Shown here: one piece after another, positions 1-7,883 of the stretch | How positions within the stretch are numbered: the first letter of the stretch is position 1 | Layout of the letters: each line of letters begins with the position of its first letter | From: CAYPHY01 sp964410625 | GTDB lineage: Bacteria; Chloroflexota; Anaerolineae; Promineifilales; Promineifilaceae | Assembly: GCA_964410625.1 (NCBI GenBank) | Contig: CAYPHY010000045.1 | Coordinates: 1 to 40,597 of the forward strand | Reading direction: 5' to 3' | DNA: 40,597 nt | Made by a program: the position numbers and the translations under genes | The notes under the pieces: generated by a model | Seen by the model: only the letters and a program-made list of their open reading frames with translations | What the model was told of the DNA's origin: nothing | Databases searched by the model: none

Positions 1-1
1 C

Positions 2-82
2 AGCGGCCCCTTCTTCAGCGCCCCGGCAACGGGCTTGCTGGAGAAAGTGACCGGCTTGCATGTGGCGGGTGAGTTGCCGTAG
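2..82 (+). CDS. C-terminal fragment of an exported FDGS-repeat protein
   Basis: The first 82 bases read open in one frame and end in TAG at 80-82. The 26 encoded residues (SGPFFSAPATGLLEK... ending GLHVAGELP) closely match the last residues of the GH13 protein ending at 17255 (SGPFFSAAAAGLTQE... ending GLHVEGDLP). This is therefore the tail of another protein carrying the same C-terminal repeat module. The rest of the gene lies upstream of the window, so its N-terminal domains are unknown. Confidence 0.75.
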   Translation, partial: SGPFFSAPATGLLEKVTGLHVAGELP

Positions 83-104
83 CCGGTAGGTAGAGTAAGC
101 TTTT

Positions 105-186
105 TTAACGCAGAGGCGCAGAGGAACAGAGACGCAGAGGAATCTTTCCATCTCTGCGTCTCTGCCTCTCCGCGACTCTGCGTTAA
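105..186. repeat. cgcagag-type palindromic intergenic repeat, copy 1
   Basis: Imperfect inverted repeat. The left arm starts ttaacgcagaggcgcagag and the right arm ends with its near complement, ctctgcgttaa. Each arm is itself made of the iterated words gcagag and gacgcagag. Further copies lie at 12121-12205, 21435-21521, 21549-21644 and 24922-24998. It follows the stop of the fragment ending at 82 and could act as a transcript end. Confidence 0.85.
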
Positions 187-269
187 GATTGCCTTCCGAT
201 CCCACCTACTACACCTCTGTGTAAAATATGACGTGCCTTTTTACCCTTCATCACCCCAGGGGTGTCGGG

Positions 270-275
270 TATAAT
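270..275 (+). promoter_or_regulatory. TATAAT -10 box of the ABC ATPase gene
   Basis: A consensus TATAAT ends only 8 bases before the ATG at 284, so transcription would start about one or two bases before the start codon. No good -35 box is visible; TTCATC at 247-252 is the nearest candidate. There is no Shine-Dalgarno sequence. The layout suggests a leaderless mRNA. Confidence 0.5.
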
Positions 276-283
276 GGTACATC

Positions 284-1504
284 ATGACCAACACCACCAA
301 TACACCCGGCATCGCTGCACCGGTGATTGAGCCTCCGCACAATCCAAACGAGCAACAGAATACCACTCTATTTCAGCCCCAGCAGCCCCAGCCTACAGCC
401 AATGGTAGTTTGCAGAAACAAGCCTTTATTACGATCAACCGGCTGGTGAAGGCGTACCGCACACCGGCCGGTGAGTTTATCGCGCTGAATGGGCTGAACC
501 TGCAAATCCAGCAGGGGGAGTTTGTGGCCGTGATCGGCAAGTCGGGCAGTGGCAAGACGACGCTGATCAATATGCTGACCGGCATTGACCGGCCGACCTC
601 CGGTGAAATCTACGTTGGCGATGACCCCCTCCATACCTACAACGAAGAGCAGATGGCGGCGTGGCGCGGCCGTCACCTCGGTATCGTCTTTCAATTCTTC
701 CAACTGATGCCAACGCTGACGCTGGTGGAGAACGTGATGCTGCCGATGGACATTAACCGCCTCTATCCGCCGAAGGAGCGGCGTGAGCGGGCGCTGCACT
801 TGCTGGAGCAGGTGGAGATGGCCGACCAGGCGCGAAAGATGCCCGCGGCCGTTTCCGGCGGCCAGCAACAACGGGTGGCAATCGCCCGCGCCCTGGCCAA
901 CGACCCGGCGTTGCTGGTGGCCGACGAGCCAACGGGCAATCTCGATTCACGGACGGCCGAGACCATCTTCCAGCTCTTTGAACGGCTGGCGGCCGCGGGC
1001 AAGACGGTGATCATGGTCACCCATGATGAATCGCAAGCGGCGCGGGTGCAGCGCACGGTGTTGATCGCCGATGGGGAAGTGGTCAATGAGCACTTTGTCC
1101 GCGCCCTGGCGATGCTCGACTATGACCAACTGGTGGAGATTCGCCGCCAGGTGGAGCCGATTCGCTACGACCCCGGCCAGGCGATCATCCGCCAGGGAGA
1201 GCTGGGCGACCGCTTCTACATCATCACCGAGGGGCGGGCGGATGTGTTGGTGCGAATGCCGGACGGCCGTGATGTGCTGGTAGACCGCTTGCAGCCCGGC
1301 CGTTACTTTGGCGAGATCGCGCTGGTGAAGCCGGGACCACGCCGCGCCACCGTCCGCGCCGCTGCCGATTCGGCCGTTTCCGTGCTGGCATTGGATCGGC
1401 CGACCTTCGACACCCTGCTCGACTCCTCCCCCCGCCTCCGCGCCGAACTACAGCGGATTATCGCCGAACATGAGGTACGGCTGTCGGCCGCCGGTGGGCG
1501 GTAG
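284..1504 (+). CDS. ABC transporter ATPase fused to a cyclic-nucleotide-binding domain
   Basis: This 406-residue protein is the ATPase of a LolD/MacB-type exporter. After a variable N-terminus, the nucleotide-binding domain spans about residues 47-270: Walker A GKSGSGKTT near 85-93, Q-loop FQFF, signature VSGGQQQR near 190, Walker B LLVADEP with D214/E215, and switch VTHDES. From about 285 to 400 comes a second domain with the cNMP-binding pattern: IIRQGELGDRFYIITEG, then a phosphate-binding-cassette-like FGEIAL...GPRRATV that keeps the Glu and Arg. The fusion suggests that transport is gated by a cyclic nucleotide or related ligand (inference). The permease follows 97 bp downstream on the same strand. 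The start is supported by the TATAAT just upstream rather than by a ribosome binding site. Confidence 0.9.
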   Translation: MTNTTNTPGIAAPVIEPPHNPNEQQNTTLFQPQQPQPTANGSLQKQAFITINRLVKAYRTPAGEFIALNGLNLQIQQGEFVAVIGKSGSGKTTLINMLTGIDRPTSGEIYVGDDPLHTYNEEQMAAWRGRHLGIVFQFFQLMPTLTLVENVMLPMDINRLYPPKERRERALHLLEQVEMADQARKMPAAVSGGQQQRVAIARALANDPALLVADEPTGNLDSRTAETIFQLFERLAAAGKTVIMVTHDESQAARVQRTVLIADGEVVNEHFVRALAMLDYDQLVEIRRQVEPIRYDPGQAIIRQGELGDRFYIITEGRADVLVRMPDGRDVLVDRLQPGRYFGEIALVKPGPRRATVRAAADSAVSVLALDRPTFDTLLDSSPRLRAELQRIIAEHEVRLSAAGGR

Positions 1505-1600
1505 GCAGTGGACAGTAGACAGTAGGCAGCACTTAGTCTCCCAGTCTCTCAGTCTCCCAGTCTCCTAATCTCCCAATCTCTAATCTCTAATCTCCAATCC
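1505..1600. repeat. Low-complexity repeat (cagtagg and agtctccc words)
   Basis: The gap between ATPase and permease holds two word-repeats: cagtagacagtaggcag (1505-1531), then iterated agtctcccagtctc and aatctctaatctc (1535-1600). The second type recurs in reverse orientation at 23475-23520, inside a gene, and at 29447-29480. No ribosome binding site for the permease is visible, because the repeat runs up to the ATG. Confidence 0.75.
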
Positions 1601-1601
1601 C

Positions 1602-3971
1602 ATGTCCACATTAACCCTCAAAACCCTCCGCGATATGTGGCTCTTCCGGGCGCGGACGATCCTGGCGATTGCGGCGATTGCCGTTGGCGCGGGGGCGTTG
1701 GGGGTGATGACCACGACCTTGATCGTCTTGCCCCGCGCATTGGGGGAGGGGTATGCCGGGACCAACCCCGCCCATGCTATCTTGACCGTCCGCCCCGTTT
1801 CCGGCGACGTGGCCGAACAGCTTGCCAAAGTGGCAGGGGTGGACGAAGCGCAGGCGCGGTATGCCGACAGCGGCCGTCTGCAAGCTGGTGCTCGTTCCGT
1901 CCCGCTGTTGCTGGACACCATTCCCGATTTTGCGGACCTGGCGGTCGGCCGCTTATACCTTGAAGCGGGAGCATCCCAACCCCCTCCCCTCGGCACGATC
2001 TGGCTCGAACGCTCGTTGCGGCCGGTGTTGGGCGTCGAACAAGGGGATGTGGTTGACATAAGGATGTCTGATGGGACGGCCGCTTCCCTGTCCATCTCCG
2101 GCTTTGTCAACGACATGAGCCAGCTCCCGGCAACCATCGAGCCGATTGCGATTGGCTTTATCAGCGAAGAGACGGCCGCGCGGCTGGGCCAGCCGGAGGG
2201 GTACAACCGGCTCTATCTGACGCTCGACCGGGAGGCGGCCGACCGGGAGACGATTGAGCGGGGGATGGGGCATGTGGTGGAGTGGTTGGAGGACAACGGG
2301 GTGGTGGTCTTGTCGGTGAACATCCCCAACCCTGGCGAACATCCTATCGAGAGCAGCTTGCAGACCATCGGGATGCTGCTGGGAACGTTGGGGGCGTTGA
2401 CGCTGCTGCTCAGCGCCTTCCTCGTCGCCAACATCATGGCCGCGTTGGTCGCCCAGCAAGTGCCGCAAATTGGGGTGATCAAGGCGTTGGGCGGCCGTAC
2501 CCGGCTGATCACCCGCCTTTACTTGCAGATGGTAATCATCTTCGGGCTGCTGGCGCTGCTGATCGCGCTGCCGATGGGTGTGGGTGGGGCATATCTGCAA
2601 ATGAATGTCCTTGCCAGCACGCTCAATTTTGATCTGCGCTCCTTTGGCTTGCCGCCGTTGACGGTGTTGTTACAGGTTATTGGTGCGTTGCTTGTCCCCG
2701 CCGTCGCCGCCTTCCTCCCCATCTTCCAGGGGGCGCGGCAGACGGTAAGCAAGAGTTTGAACAGCCGCGGTGTGGAGATGGGCAGCATCGGCCATTCGCT
2801 GTTGTCTCGCCTGGAGGAGATGCCGCGCCTGGTGGCGCTCTCGCTACGCAACACCTTTCGCCGGTCGGGGCGGCTGGCGTTGGCGGTCGCTGCGCTGGGC
2901 CTGGCCGGGGGGATGTTCATCTCCGCTTTCAACGTGCGGCATGGCTTCGACCGCGCGGCGGAGATGATCAGCGCGGAATCGGCCTATGATGTCGGCATTG
3001 ATTTTGTCGAATCGCAGTCAGCGCGGCGCGTGGAGCAAATCGCCCGCACCGTCCCTGGCGTGGTGGCGGTGGAAAGCTGGCCGGTCGCCGAAGTGCGCCG
3101 TTTGTTCCCCGACGGCCGTCTGAGTGGCAGCGTGTCGCTCACCGGCATTCCCGCCGACACCATCATGTTCCAGCCGGTCAATCTGTACGGCCGTCGCTTG
3201 CAAGCAGGTAGCGAATCGGAACTTTATGTAAACGCAGAGGCTTATAATCGCTTGCAGCCGTTGGCGGTAGATGACGACGTGACAGTGCGGGTGAATAACC
3301 GGCAGGACGCGGTTTGGCGGCTGTCCGGCGTCAGTCTGGTCACCATTTTCCCGCGAGCTTTCATCTTGCTGGAGGAATTTGAGCGCGTGACCGGGCAGCG
3401 AGACCGCGCCAATCGCCTGCTGGTGCGCACCGAGCGCAGCGATTCAGCCTTTCAAGAAGGGGTGTCGGAAGCGTTGCAGGCGGAATTTGGGCGGCGGAAT
3501 ATGGATGTGGCGTATGCAGAGACGACGGCCGCCACCCGCGAAGGCATTCGCGCCCAACTGCGGCAGGTGGTGATCATGCTGCTGGCTTCGGCGTTGTTGG
3601 TGGCGGTGGTTGGCGGGGTGGGGCTGGCGAGCACGATGGGGATCAACGTCCTCGAACGCTCGCGCGAAATCGGCGTGCTACGGGCATTGGGGGCGCAGCG
3701 CGGGCTGTTGCAGCGCTTGGTGATCACCGAGGGGCTGATCATCAGCCTGCTCAGTGTGCTGATTGGCAGCTTGCTGGCGGTCCCATTGACCTGGTTGCTG
3801 GATGTGGTATTGGGCGGGACGACCTTTTCGCGGCCGTTGGAGTTTGCCTATCTGCCCTGGGCCGTGGCGGTGTGGGCGGCATTGTTGCTGGTGATTGCGG
3901 CCGTTGCTTGTTGGCTGCCCGCGCGAACGGCCGCGCGTTTGCCGGTGCGCGAGGCATTGGCGTATGAATAG
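1602..3971 (+). CDS. ABC transporter permease, FtsX/MacB-like, two FtsX domains
   Basis: This 789-residue integral membrane protein is the permease partner of the ATPase just upstream. A first transmembrane helix (about 17-40) is followed by an extracytoplasmic MacB-core-like region. The first FtsX domain lies near 255-380 (LGALTLLLSAFLVANIMAAL, then QIGVIKALGGR). A second extracytoplasmic region follows, and the second FtsX domain lies near 650-785 (REIGVLRALGAQRG, ending with a membrane segment and LPVREAL). The repeated (E/Q)IGV-(I/L)-(K/R)ALG coupling-helix motif in both halves is typical of the 8-TM, about 800-residue duplicated permeases. The substrate cannot be told; this class moves lipoproteins, lipids or peptides. 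Co-transcription with the ATPase is likely from orientation and spacing. Confidence 0.9.
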   Translation: MSTLTLKTLRDMWLFRARTILAIAAIAVGAGALGVMTTTLIVLPRALGEGYAGTNPAHAILTVRPVSGDVAEQLAKVAGVDEAQARYADSGRLQAGARSVPLLLDTIPDFADLAVGRLYLEAGASQPPPLGTIWLERSLRPVLGVEQGDVVDIRMSDGTAASLSISGFVNDMSQLPATIEPIAIGFISEETAARLGQPEGYNRLYLTLDREAADRETIERGMGHVVEWLEDNGVVVLSVNIPNPGEHPIESSLQTIGMLLGTLGALTLLLSAFLVANIMAALVAQQVPQIGVIKALGGRTRLITRLYLQMVIIFGLLALLIALPMGVGGAYLQMNVLASTLNFDLRSFGLPPLTVLLQVIGALLVPAVAAFLPIFQGARQTVSKSLNSRGVEMGSIGHSLLSRLEEMPRLVALSLRNTFRRSGRLALAVAALGLAGGMFISAFNVRHGFDRAAEMISAESAYDVGIDFVESQSARRVEQIARTVPGVVAVESWPVAEVRRLFPDGRLSGSVSLTGIPADTIMFQPVNLYGRRLQAGSESELYVNAEAYNRLQPLAVDDDVTVRVNNRQDAVWRLSGVSLVTIFPRAFILLEEFERVTGQRDRANRLLVRTERSDSAFQEGVSEALQAEFGRRNMDVAYAETTAATREGIRAQLRQVVIMLLASALLVAVVGGVGLASTMGINVLERSREIGVLRALGAQRGLLQRLVITEGLIISLLSVLIGSLLAVPLTWLLDVVLGGTTFSRPLEFAYLPWAVAVWAALLLVIAAVACWLPARTAARLPVREALAYE

Positions 3972-3980
3972 CCCTGTAGC

Positions 3981-4020
3981 GCGGGTTGCCAACCCGCAGC
4001 TTCCGGTTTAGGCAAACCGG
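3981..4020. terminator. Two small hairpins after the permease gene
   Basis: Two perfect 7-bp stems occur 10-50 bases after the permease stop: GCGGGTT-gcc-AACCCGC at 3981-3997 and CCGGTTT-aggc-AAACCGG at 4003-4020. There is no T-tract, so termination is plausible but unproven. Related ttgcc/aacc hairpins occur at 35846-35906, which makes these members of a repeat family. Confidence 0.5.
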
Positions 4021-4032
4021 GATACAACGATG

Positions 4033-4060
4033 TTGACAGGAAGCCTGAGGCGACTACAAT
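4033..4060 (+). promoter_or_regulatory. Sigma70-type promoter of the Uma2 gene
   Basis: TTGACA at 4033-4038, a 16-base spacer and TACAAT at 4055-4060 form one of the best promoters in the window. The expected start near 4067 leaves only about six bases before the ATG at 4073. No Shine-Dalgarno sequence fits, so translation is probably leaderless or nearly so. Confidence 0.7.
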
Positions 4061-4072
4061 AATCTCTATAGC

Positions 4073-4747
4073 ATGATTCCTGAAGTTGTTACGCGCACTC
4101 GCTTTGTCTCATATGAAGATTATCTGGCCCAGGCTCCTGAGGACCAGATTGTCGAATGGGTTGATGGGGAGATCATCGTCCACATGCCGCCACTGTATAC
4201 ACATCAATTCCTGGCCGGTTTCCTGGAGAGCCTGTTGCGCCTCTTCTCCAAAGCATTCGACCTGGGTGAGGTGATCAGCGCCCCATTTGAAGTGAAGCTG
4301 TGGCCTGGAGGCCCTTCTCGCGAACCTGATGTATTGTTCATTCGCAATGAGAATTTAGCTCAACTGGTTGGCCCGCGCTTTAACGGCGGCCCCGACTTGA
4401 TCATTGAAGTGGTTTCGCCCGGCAGCGTGACGATTGACCGGGTGGATAAGTTCCGCGAATATGAACAGGCGGGTGTCGCCGAATATTGGCTGATCGATCC
4501 ACGGCCGCGCCAACAGCAAGCGGATTTCTACCTCTTGGATTCCGAGGGCTTATTTCGACCGGCAGCGTTGCAGGACGGCCGTTTCTATTCCCATGTCCTA
4601 CCCGGCTTTTGGCTCGATATTGAGTGGCTCTTTCAGAAACAGTTGCCCGACCCCCAACTGGCCTTTGCCCAAATTATGGTCACAATGGAGACGTTATCCC
4701 CTGAAGTGCGCCAGCTCTATGAACAACTGCTGAAGTTGCGCAGCTAG
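4073..4747 (+). CDS. Uma2-family putative PD-(D/E)XK endonuclease (DUF820)
   Basis: This 224-residue protein has the Uma2/DUF820 layout: SYEDYLAQAPEDQIVEWVDGE near the N-terminus, then SREPDVLFI, then PDLIIEVVSPGS, then KFREYEQAGVAEYWLIDP. The PDV and IEVVSPGS segments correspond to the restriction-endonuclease-like fold with acidic catalytic residues. The family is often multicopy in cyanobacteria and Chloroflexota, and its biological role is not settled. The gene has its own strong promoter. Its stop codon overlaps the stop of the convergent DUF421 gene within the same CTAG. Confidence 0.88.
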   Translation: MIPEVVTRTRFVSYEDYLAQAPEDQIVEWVDGEIIVHMPPLYTHQFLAGFLESLLRLFSKAFDLGEVISAPFEVKLWPGGPSREPDVLFIRNENLAQLVGPRFNGGPDLIIEVVSPGSVTIDRVDKFREYEQAGVAEYWLIDPRPRQQQADFYLLDSEGLFRPAALQDGRFYSHVLPGFWLDIEWLFQKQLPDPQLAFAQIMVTMETLSPEVRQLYEQLLKLRS

Positions 4748-5223
4748 ATCACTTCCTGTTCCTGCGCCTTATGCTGCCCTTGTTGCTCGAAGGGGATGAT
4801 CGAGATTTTGCCGTCGGTCTCCAGGATGGCCCACTTCACCTGCTCCAGCCGTTCAATGCCCGATTCGTGCATATGGTCGAAGATTTCCTCCGGTGAAACG
4901 CGCTCTTTGTTCATATGGTCGGGGATGAAACGGCCGTTTTCCACCAATACACTCGGCTCGCCGCTAACGCTTTTCGCGAAGGTCTTGCTGTGATGTTGCA
5001 GGATAGAGGAGATGAACACCAGCGAGAATAGCGTTCCAATTGCGATGACGCCGTTGGTGAGGGAGTGATCCTCGCGCAGAATGCCCTGGCTTAGGATGTC
5101 GGGTATCAATAGAAGCGTGACCAACTCCAGCGGGGAGAGCTGGCTAAACTCCCGTTTGCCCATCACGCGCAAGCCAACAATTAGAAAGATGTAGACGAAT
5201 GCGACTCGAAGAACGGTGTCCAT
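4744..5223 (-). CDS. DUF421 (YetF/YdfS-like) membrane protein
   Basis: This protein of about 159 residues has the DUF421 signature. Hydrophobic helices at the N-terminus contain GLRVMGKREFSQLSPLEL, followed by further membrane segments (LVTLLLIPDIL; NGVIAIGTLFSLVFISSIL) and a cytoplasmic tail with SGEPSVLVENGRF and ILETDGKISIIP. The family's function is poorly known; Bacillus members are linked to envelope and spore traits. The ATG at 5223 is preferred over the GTG at 5244, because AGGAAA lies about 7 bases upstream of it. It converges on the Uma2 gene with a 4-bp overlap of stop codons. It may be transcribed with the gene at 5877, although a repeat sits between them. Confidence 0.88.
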   Translation of the reverse strand: MDTVLRVAFVYIFLIVGLRVMGKREFSQLSPLELVTLLLIPDILSQGILREDHSLTNGVIAIGTLFSLVFISSILQHHSKTFAKSVSGEPSVLVENGRFIPDHMNKERVSPEEIFDHMHESGIERLEQVKWAILETDGKISIIPFEQQGQHKAQEQEVI

Positions 5224-5240
5224 ACGGTTTTCCTGAGAGT

Positions 5241-5320
5241 CCACGAATTTTCACGAATTTACACGAAAATAATCCTATTCGTGTGAATTCGTGAAAATTC
5301 GTGGATCAATTCGTGGATCA
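5241..5320. repeat. attcgtg-type palindromic repeat
   Basis: Iterated cacgaattttcacgaattt on the left mirrors attcgtgtgaattcgtgaaa on the right, giving a long imperfect hairpin between two minus-strand genes. The same words build the elements at 7601-7697, 19343-19458 and 26512-26608, but this copy lacks their cttacgca ends. Confidence 0.8.
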
Positions 5321-5322
5321 GT

Positions 5323-5877
5323 TCAAGGAAAGATAAAGGTGTAAATCGGTATCGTTATATCGCTTGCGCCGTCGGCCGTGACGATGATTTGACCCTCGTG
5401 ACGGCCGTATTTCCATGCCTTTAGCTCCACAGACACCAGCCGGGTTTCGCCTGCCTCCACCTCTTGCGCTTCCACTTCGTAAAAGCCGTCGCTGATTTGC
5501 TCAACCGAAGGCTCAAAAGTGACGCTAGAGAAGTTGCTAATATACGCCTCTGAAATTTTGACTGTTACTGAAACGGGTTCCTGAGTGGAACGGTTCTCGA
5601 TCTCGATTTCTAGCGAGTCATACAATGCATAGCGGTTTCGTGTTGGGTATTCAACGTGGACGGCCAGCAGCGCATTAGACTCCTCGGCTTCGGAACGGCT
5701 CTCCCCAAATACGCCGAAAAGCGCCAGCAGGGGCAACAACATGAGCAATGGAATCCCGATCCATTGTTCGCGATGGAAGAGCGCTTTCTTTTCAATCTCT
5801 GGTGGCTGTGGCGGTTGTTTTGGTTGGGCGGGTTGTGAACCTTGCGTTTGTTTTTTTTGCTTACTTTGTTTGCTCAT
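5323..5877 (-). CDS. Membrane-anchored protein with an extracytoplasmic Ig-like domain
   Basis: No family is recognised. The protein of about 184 residues starts with a Lys/Gln/Pro-rich cytoplasmic stretch (KQSKQKKQTQ..., then PKQPPQPPEIEKK). One transmembrane helix follows (WIGIPLLMLLPLLALFGVFG), then a beta-rich domain: YALYDSLEIEIENRSTQEPV, later ETRLVSVELKAWKYG, ending in TIPIYTFIFP. The domain resembles an Ig- or CARDB-like fold as seen in secreted bacterial proteins. The ATG at 5877 is chosen because GAGGG lies about 9 bases upstream; the upstream ATG at 5910 has no well-spaced site. It lies upstream of the DUF421 gene on the same strand. Confidence 0.7.
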   Translation of the reverse strand: MSKQSKQKKQTQGSQPAQPKQPPQPPEIEKKALFHREQWIGIPLLMLLPLLALFGVFGESRSEAEESNALLAVHVEYPTRNRYALYDSLEIEIENRSTQEPVSVTVKISEAYISNFSSVTFEPSVEQISDGFYEVEAQEVEAGETRLVSVELKAWKYGRHEGQIIVTADGASDITIPIYTFIFP

Positions 5878-6032
5878 GTTCGTTCGTCTGCCCTCACGAA
5901 TGGTACTCATCTCCGATTGTAATCACTCCCAGGAGCGGGTTATATATATCTGAGGATAGTCCTGAGATATATCTTTCGCGCAAAGTGACGCCTTTTCGCC
6001 AATAGAGGATGCTCAGAAAAAGCTTCCATTTC

Positions 6033-6038
6033 TATAAT
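6033..6038 (+). promoter_or_regulatory. Candidate -10 box for the exported protein at 6076
   Basis: TATAAT at 6033-6038 lies 38 bases before the ATG. No convincing -35 box is seen at 16-18 bases spacing. Only the -10 hexamer supports this call. Confidence 0.3.
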
Positions 6039-6075
6039 TATCGTAGCAGGATGCAAGCGTACTGTAAGGAGTGGC

Positions 6076-7530
6076 ATGGGTGGTATGAGCAACTTATCGA
6101 AGCAGCAGGGAGCCGGACTAAAGGGTAAGCCAGAGGGCGGCCGTTTATTATTATTCTTGTTTACTTGCGTTGTGGCGATATTCGTTCTCAGCTTTTCGCG
6201 GTTGGCGAATGCTGGGACGGCCGCTGACTGGTATAACCCCGCCTGGGATTATCGGGTGGCCGTAACGGTTGAGGCGGCCGGATATGGGCGCACGGCAAAA
6301 CCAGTGGAAGTGGAGCTGGATTTCACCGCGCTATTGCATGATTTAGACCGTGGCGGCGCGTTGGATTTGCGCTCTATTCGCGTGGTCGAAGTGTCGGCGC
6401 AGGGGCAGGTGCTGGATGATCAAGTGCCTTTCCAGTTTGACCCGGCGGCCGACTTTGACTCCCGGCGCAACGCACAAGGGGTGCTTATCTTTTTGCTGGC
6501 CGGCGAGACAGCGGCCGACGCCACCCGTCGCTACCATGTCTATTTTGATACCTCTGGCTCCTTCACACCGCCGACCATCACCCCCCTGGTCACGTTGACC
6601 GACAACGTGCAGGATGAGAGCTTCGACAGCTATCAGATCGCAACGGAGCGTGCGACTTATTATTACCATAAATTGGGTGGTGGGTTTTCTAGTCTGGTAG
6701 ATGCCGATGGCCTTGATTGGATTAGTTGGAACGCGCTTCCTGGTTCGTCTGGCAGTTTTCGCGGTATTCCCAACCTGGTTCACCCGGACAACGGGGGGTA
6801 CTTCCACCCTGGAACCACGACGACGACTAGCACCATCCTCAACCAGGGGCCGCTGAAAGTCTCATTTTATTCGATCAGCGGTGATGGCCTCTGGGAGGCG
6901 AAGTGGGAGGTCTTCCCTGGCTATGCGCGAATGACGGTGCTGCGTGCCCTCTTTAACTATTGGTTTCAATATGAAGGCACACCCGGCAGTGTGCTAGAGG
7001 TGAATCAGGATGTCGTCGTGCGCTCCAGTGGCGAGCAAAGCCTGGCCTCGGCCGCCTGGTCGGGTGATCTGGTGGGCGAAGAGTGGGCCTATATCGCCGA
7101 TCCTGCTGTCGGCCGCGCGATCTACTTCATCCACCATACCGATGATGATATTGTGGACTCTTACCGGCCTTCGAATGACGGCCGGATGACTATCTTCGGC
7201 TTCGGCCGTCATCTGAACGGTCGCTATCTGAACGAGTTTCCAAAGCAATTTACGTTTGGCTTGGCCGATGCCACAGCTTATGGGGAAGTGGCCGCTTTGG
7301 TACATGATGCCTATAAGCCACTAGAGGTCGTCTTGGGTGCGGCCGAAGAACGGGGCCAACCCACCCTCACGCCTACCGCTACCCTGTCGCCCTCACCAAC
7401 CGCAGACCAGCCAACAACCGCCACACCGACGGCCGTCACGCTCACCCCCAATCCACCAAATCCCTCGCCAACACCGACAATGATCCCTAATTTGGACTAT
7501 CATCACTATGTGCCGTTGGTAGGGAAGTAA
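6076..7530 (+). CDS. Exported paralogue A: WYxPAWDYR domain, Thr/Pro tail, YVPL end
   Basis: This 484-residue exported protein has a hydrophobic signal segment near residues 24-47 (LLLFLFTCVVAIFVLSF, then ANAG). A conserved region of about 400 residues follows, starting WYNPAWDYRVAVTVEAAGYG. Landmarks are VPFQFDPAADF, RRYHVYFDTSG, YYYHKLGGGFSSLVDADGLD, FRGIPNLVHPDNGGYFHPG, EVFPGYARMTVLRA, YEGTPGSVLEVNQD, GEEWAYIADPAVGRAIYF, MTIFGFGRHL and PKQFTFGLADAT. The first part resembles DUF2341-type beginnings; the rest is not recognised. A Thr/Pro linker then leads to a C-terminal HHYVPLVGK. Paralogues start at 7884 and 19672. AAGGAG lies 4 bases before the ATG. A surface role in binding or processing sugars is possible but unproven. 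Confidence 0.85.
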   Translation: MGGMSNLSKQQGAGLKGKPEGGRLLLFLFTCVVAIFVLSFSRLANAGTAADWYNPAWDYRVAVTVEAAGYGRTAKPVEVELDFTALLHDLDRGGALDLRSIRVVEVSAQGQVLDDQVPFQFDPAADFDSRRNAQGVLIFLLAGETAADATRRYHVYFDTSGSFTPPTITPLVTLTDNVQDESFDSYQIATERATYYYHKLGGGFSSLVDADGLDWISWNALPGSSGSFRGIPNLVHPDNGGYFHPGTTTTTSTILNQGPLKVSFYSISGDGLWEAKWEVFPGYARMTVLRALFNYWFQYEGTPGSVLEVNQDVVVRSSGEQSLASAAWSGDLVGEEWAYIADPAVGRAIYFIHHTDDDIVDSYRPSNDGRMTIFGFGRHLNGRYLNEFPKQFTFGLADATAYGEVAALVHDAYKPLEVVLGAAEERGQPTLTPTATLSPSPTADQPTTATPTAVTLTPNPPNPSPTPTMIPNLDYHHYVPLVGK

Positions 7531-7600
7531 CCTTGCTTCCGTGAACTTTTCGTAAACCAGTTCGTAAGCAATCGAACGGATACTATCCTTACTTTGGCAG

Positions 7601-7697
7601 GGCTTACGTAGCGACAACGTTTTTCGACACGAATGGCACGAATAACACGAAGTTCGCCATTTAAATTCGTGAAATTCGTGTCAAGATGCGTAAGTCC
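7601..7697. repeat. MITE-like element with cttacg ends, copy 1
   Basis: An element of about 97 bp, bounded by ggcttacgta on the left and tgcgtaagtcc on the right, which are near-perfect terminal inverted repeats. Inside lie ttttcgacacgaat and attcgtgtcaa, again inverted. Copies with the same outer and inner ends lie at 19343-19458 and 26512-26608. It has no coding capacity. Confidence 0.75.
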
Positions 7698-7701
7698 TAT
7701 T

Positions 7702-7856
7702 TAGTACATTGTTTCAAAAGTGAGCGCAATGTCATTCCGAGCGGAGCGAGGAATCCCTTGCGATTTCGTTGACTAGCGGATTGATAGGGATTCCTCACTC
7801 CGAAGACTCCGCTCGGAATGACAGATAAGAAAACACTTTTGAAACGGTGTATTTAG
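7702..7856. repeat. gtcattccgagcgga palindromic repeat, copy 1
   Basis: An element of about 155 bp whose halves mirror each other: tttcaaaagtg...gtcattccgagcggagcgagg on the left, and cctcactccgaag...gctcggaatgacag...cacttttgaaac on the right. Outer ends ttagtac and atttagtaa flank it. Other copies are at 12206-12340, 24218-24365, 32380-32520 and, partly, 40533-40597. With the element at 7601 it fills the 353 bp between the two exported paralogues; no gene is seen there. Confidence 0.85.
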
Positions 7857-7883
7857 TAATCGTTATGTAAAGGTAGGACAAAG

